This document shows, piece after piece, positions 6,247-6,898 of a stretch of DNA of 6,898 nt; within the stretch, counting starts at the first letter, position 1, and each line of letters starts with the position of its first letter. The notes under the pieces are model-generated. The model was given only the letters and a program-made list of their open reading frames with translations, was not told the origin of the DNA and did not search any database. The translations under genes and the position numbers were made by a program. This DNA comes from DASUBN01 sp035465695 (GTDB lineage Bacteria; Pseudomonadota; Gammaproteobacteria; Natronospirales; REEB76). Where the stretch lies: NCBI GenBank assembly GCA_035465695.1, contig DATIVR010000001.1, positions 1 through 6,898 on the forward strand, read 5' to 3'.

Positions 6247-6303
6247 GCGCTGCGGCAGCTTGTTCACGCGCCGCCGCGGACAGAACATCAACACCATATA
6301 TAT

Positions 6304-6311
6304 AGAAGGAG
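6304..6311 (+). promoter_or_regulatory. Strong ribosome binding site for YCII-like gene
   Basis: AGAAGGAG, nearly the full anti-16S complement, 6 nt before the ATG at 6318 and directly after an alternating AT run. It fixes the start and is clearly stronger than the other Shine-Dalgarno sites of this window, which are mostly GGAG- or GGTGAG-type. Confidence 0.8.
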
Positions 6312-6317
6312 TCTGAT

Positions 6318-6674
6318 ATGAAGAAGTTCTTGGCCATGTACACCGGCACCACCGGCGCGTACGACAAGTGGCTGCAGAAGTTCGCCGATCCCGAGGCCCG
6401 CAAGGCTCAGGAGAAGGCGGGCATGGAGGCCTGGACGAAGTGGGCCGAGAAGCACGGGAAGGCCATCGTCGAGGGCGGCGGTCCCCTGGGCAAGACCAAG
6501 CAGGTCTCGGCGGCGGGCATCCAGGACATCCGCAACAATCTCGCCGCTTACGTGGTGGTGCAGGCGGAGTCCCAGGAGGCTGCCGCCAAGATGTTCCTGG
6601 ACCACCCGCACTTCAGCCTGTTCCCGGGCGACGCGGTGGAGATCATGGAGATCCTGCCGGTGCCGAACCGCTGA
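6318..6674 (+). CDS. YCII-like small protein
   Basis: This is a 118-aa soluble protein of the YCII-related superfamily (dimeric ferredoxin-like alpha/beta barrel fold). It has the family layout: first strand KKFLAMYTG, a helix (about 24-46), the GGGPLGKTKQV turn (53-63) in the place of the DGPF region, a strand LAAYVVVQAES, a helix EAAAKMFLDHPHF and the closing strand AVEIMEILPVP (106-116). It lacks the literal DGPF motif, so it belongs to a different branch from the YCII gene at 162-503. The Shine-Dalgarno AGAAGGAG (6304-6311) with 6-nt spacing is the strongest in the window and suggests efficient translation. It follows the GST gene by 71 bp, and the gap has an AT-rich run CATATATATA just before the Shine-Dalgarno. 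No sigma factor sits next to it. Function is unknown, and a stress-related or ECF-dependent role is only a guess. Confidence 0.85.
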   Translation: MKKFLAMYTGTTGAYDKWLQKFADPEARKAQEKAGMEAWTKWAEKHGKAIVEGGGPLGKTKQVSAAGIQDIRNNLAAYVVVQAESQEAAAKMFLDHPHFSLFPGDAVEIMEILPVPNR

Positions 6675-6690
6675 TCGCCGCCGGAACGAG

Positions 6691-6710
6691 GGGAGGGGCT
6701 ATCCCCTCCC
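6691..6710. terminator. Perfect GC hairpin downstream of YCII-like gene
   Basis: GGGAGGGG (6691-6698), loop CTAT, CCCCTCCC (6703-6710): an 8-bp all-G/C stem 16 bp after the YCII stop codon. Position and stability suggest a transcription terminator or mRNA 3'-end stabiliser. No T-run follows in either direction, so it is not a textbook intrinsic terminator. Confidence 0.5.
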
Positions 6711-6890
6711 AAGTTCCCGTGGTCCAATTTCGCTGGACCACGTAGGCGTCGCCCGCGGCATCGCGACTGCGCGAGTTGTGTGCGGCGCGATGTTATAGCG
6801 TGGCTCCGGCTCGTCGTTGGGAAAGGAGATGTCCGGTGGGAGCGGCTTACGCCGGATTTCCTGGGGGATGAAGGAGTAACGAGTGCACAT
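6699..6890 (-). pseudogene. Truncated SRAP (YedK/HMCES-type) N-terminal remnant
   Basis: This is a 63-codon ORF beginning MCTRYSF with PRYNIAP at residues 30-36. Both are hallmarks of the SOS-response-associated peptidase (SRAP) family: Cys2 becomes the N-terminal catalytic residue that crosslinks to abasic sites in single-stranded DNA, and the Asn of YNIAP lines the active site. Complete proteins are roughly 200-230 aa and need further active-site residues (a Glu and a His) from later segments, all missing here. Family resemblance ends around residue 47 (AVAMPRA). The last 16 codons read through the inverted repeat at 6718-6742, and the stop falls in the loop of the hairpin at 6691-6710. It is therefore most likely a 3'-deleted pseudogene. 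An alternative is a short expressed peptide that keeps Cys2. The upstream promoter is outside the window. Confidence 0.6.
6718..6742. repeat. Second perfect inverted repeat
   Basis: CGTGGTCCA (6718-6726), 7-nt spacer, TGGACCACG (6734-6742): perfect 9-bp arms only 7 bp after the preceding hairpin. It could be the second half of a bidirectional terminator pair between convergent genes, a protein-binding palindrome, or the end of a small mobile sequence. No T-run follows. It lies exactly where similarity of the convergent SRAP-like ORF to its family stops. Confidence 0.5.
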
Positions 6891-6898
6891 TCCCCACT

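Noticed and set aside
1..6898. CRISPR array, tRNA/rRNA genes, transposase or phage genes
   Set aside because: No regularly spaced direct repeats, no tRNA- or rRNA-like segments and no mobile-element protein motifs were seen on either strand.

Overview
The window reads as accessory chromosomal DNA from a high-GC Gram-negative bacterium. Coding density is high, third codon positions are strongly G/C, two products carry Sec signal peptides, and the transcription factors are of types common in soil proteobacteria. The secreted alpha/beta hydrolase resembles proteins I associate with Xanthomonadales-type Gammaproteobacteria (Lysobacter/Rhodanobacter-like). That placement is an inference from memory, not a measurement. 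I see no rRNA, tRNA, CRISPR array, transposase or complete mobile element.

Layout from left to right. (1) Positions 1-1853, + strand: the 3' end of a short-chain dehydrogenase, a DGPF/YCII-domain protein, and an ECF sigma factor with a long C-terminal extension (ECF42-like), directly abutting the YCII gene. (2) Positions 1909-4435: a secreted alpha/beta hydrolase (- strand), a divergent MarR-family regulator, and a secreted SRPBCC-fold protein downstream of it. Inverted repeats with the same GGTA-N6-TAC core lie in the hydrolase/marR gap and in the marR/SRPBCC gap, so one MarR protein may control all three genes. (3) Positions 4457-6246: a tetR-cupin pair (- strand) divergent from a glutathione S-transferase-like gene. 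The shared promoter region holds a perfect ATGTTC/GAACAT inverted repeat. (4) Positions 6318-6898: a second stand-alone YCII-like gene with a strong Shine-Dalgarno, then two perfect hairpins, and finally a convergent short ORF that looks like the amputated N-terminus of an SRAP (YedK/HMCES-type) protein.

The common theme is a run of three self-contained regulator-plus-effector cassettes (ECF/YCII, MarR/secreted hydrolase and SRPBCC, TetR/cupin/GST). Each has a local regulator next to small enzymes or small-molecule-binding proteins typical of chemical-stress response. No clearly novel multi-gene system is evident. The best leads are the paired MarR-type operators, the ECF42/YCII pair with a second unlinked YCII gene, and the truncated SRAP remnant ending at tandem hairpins.
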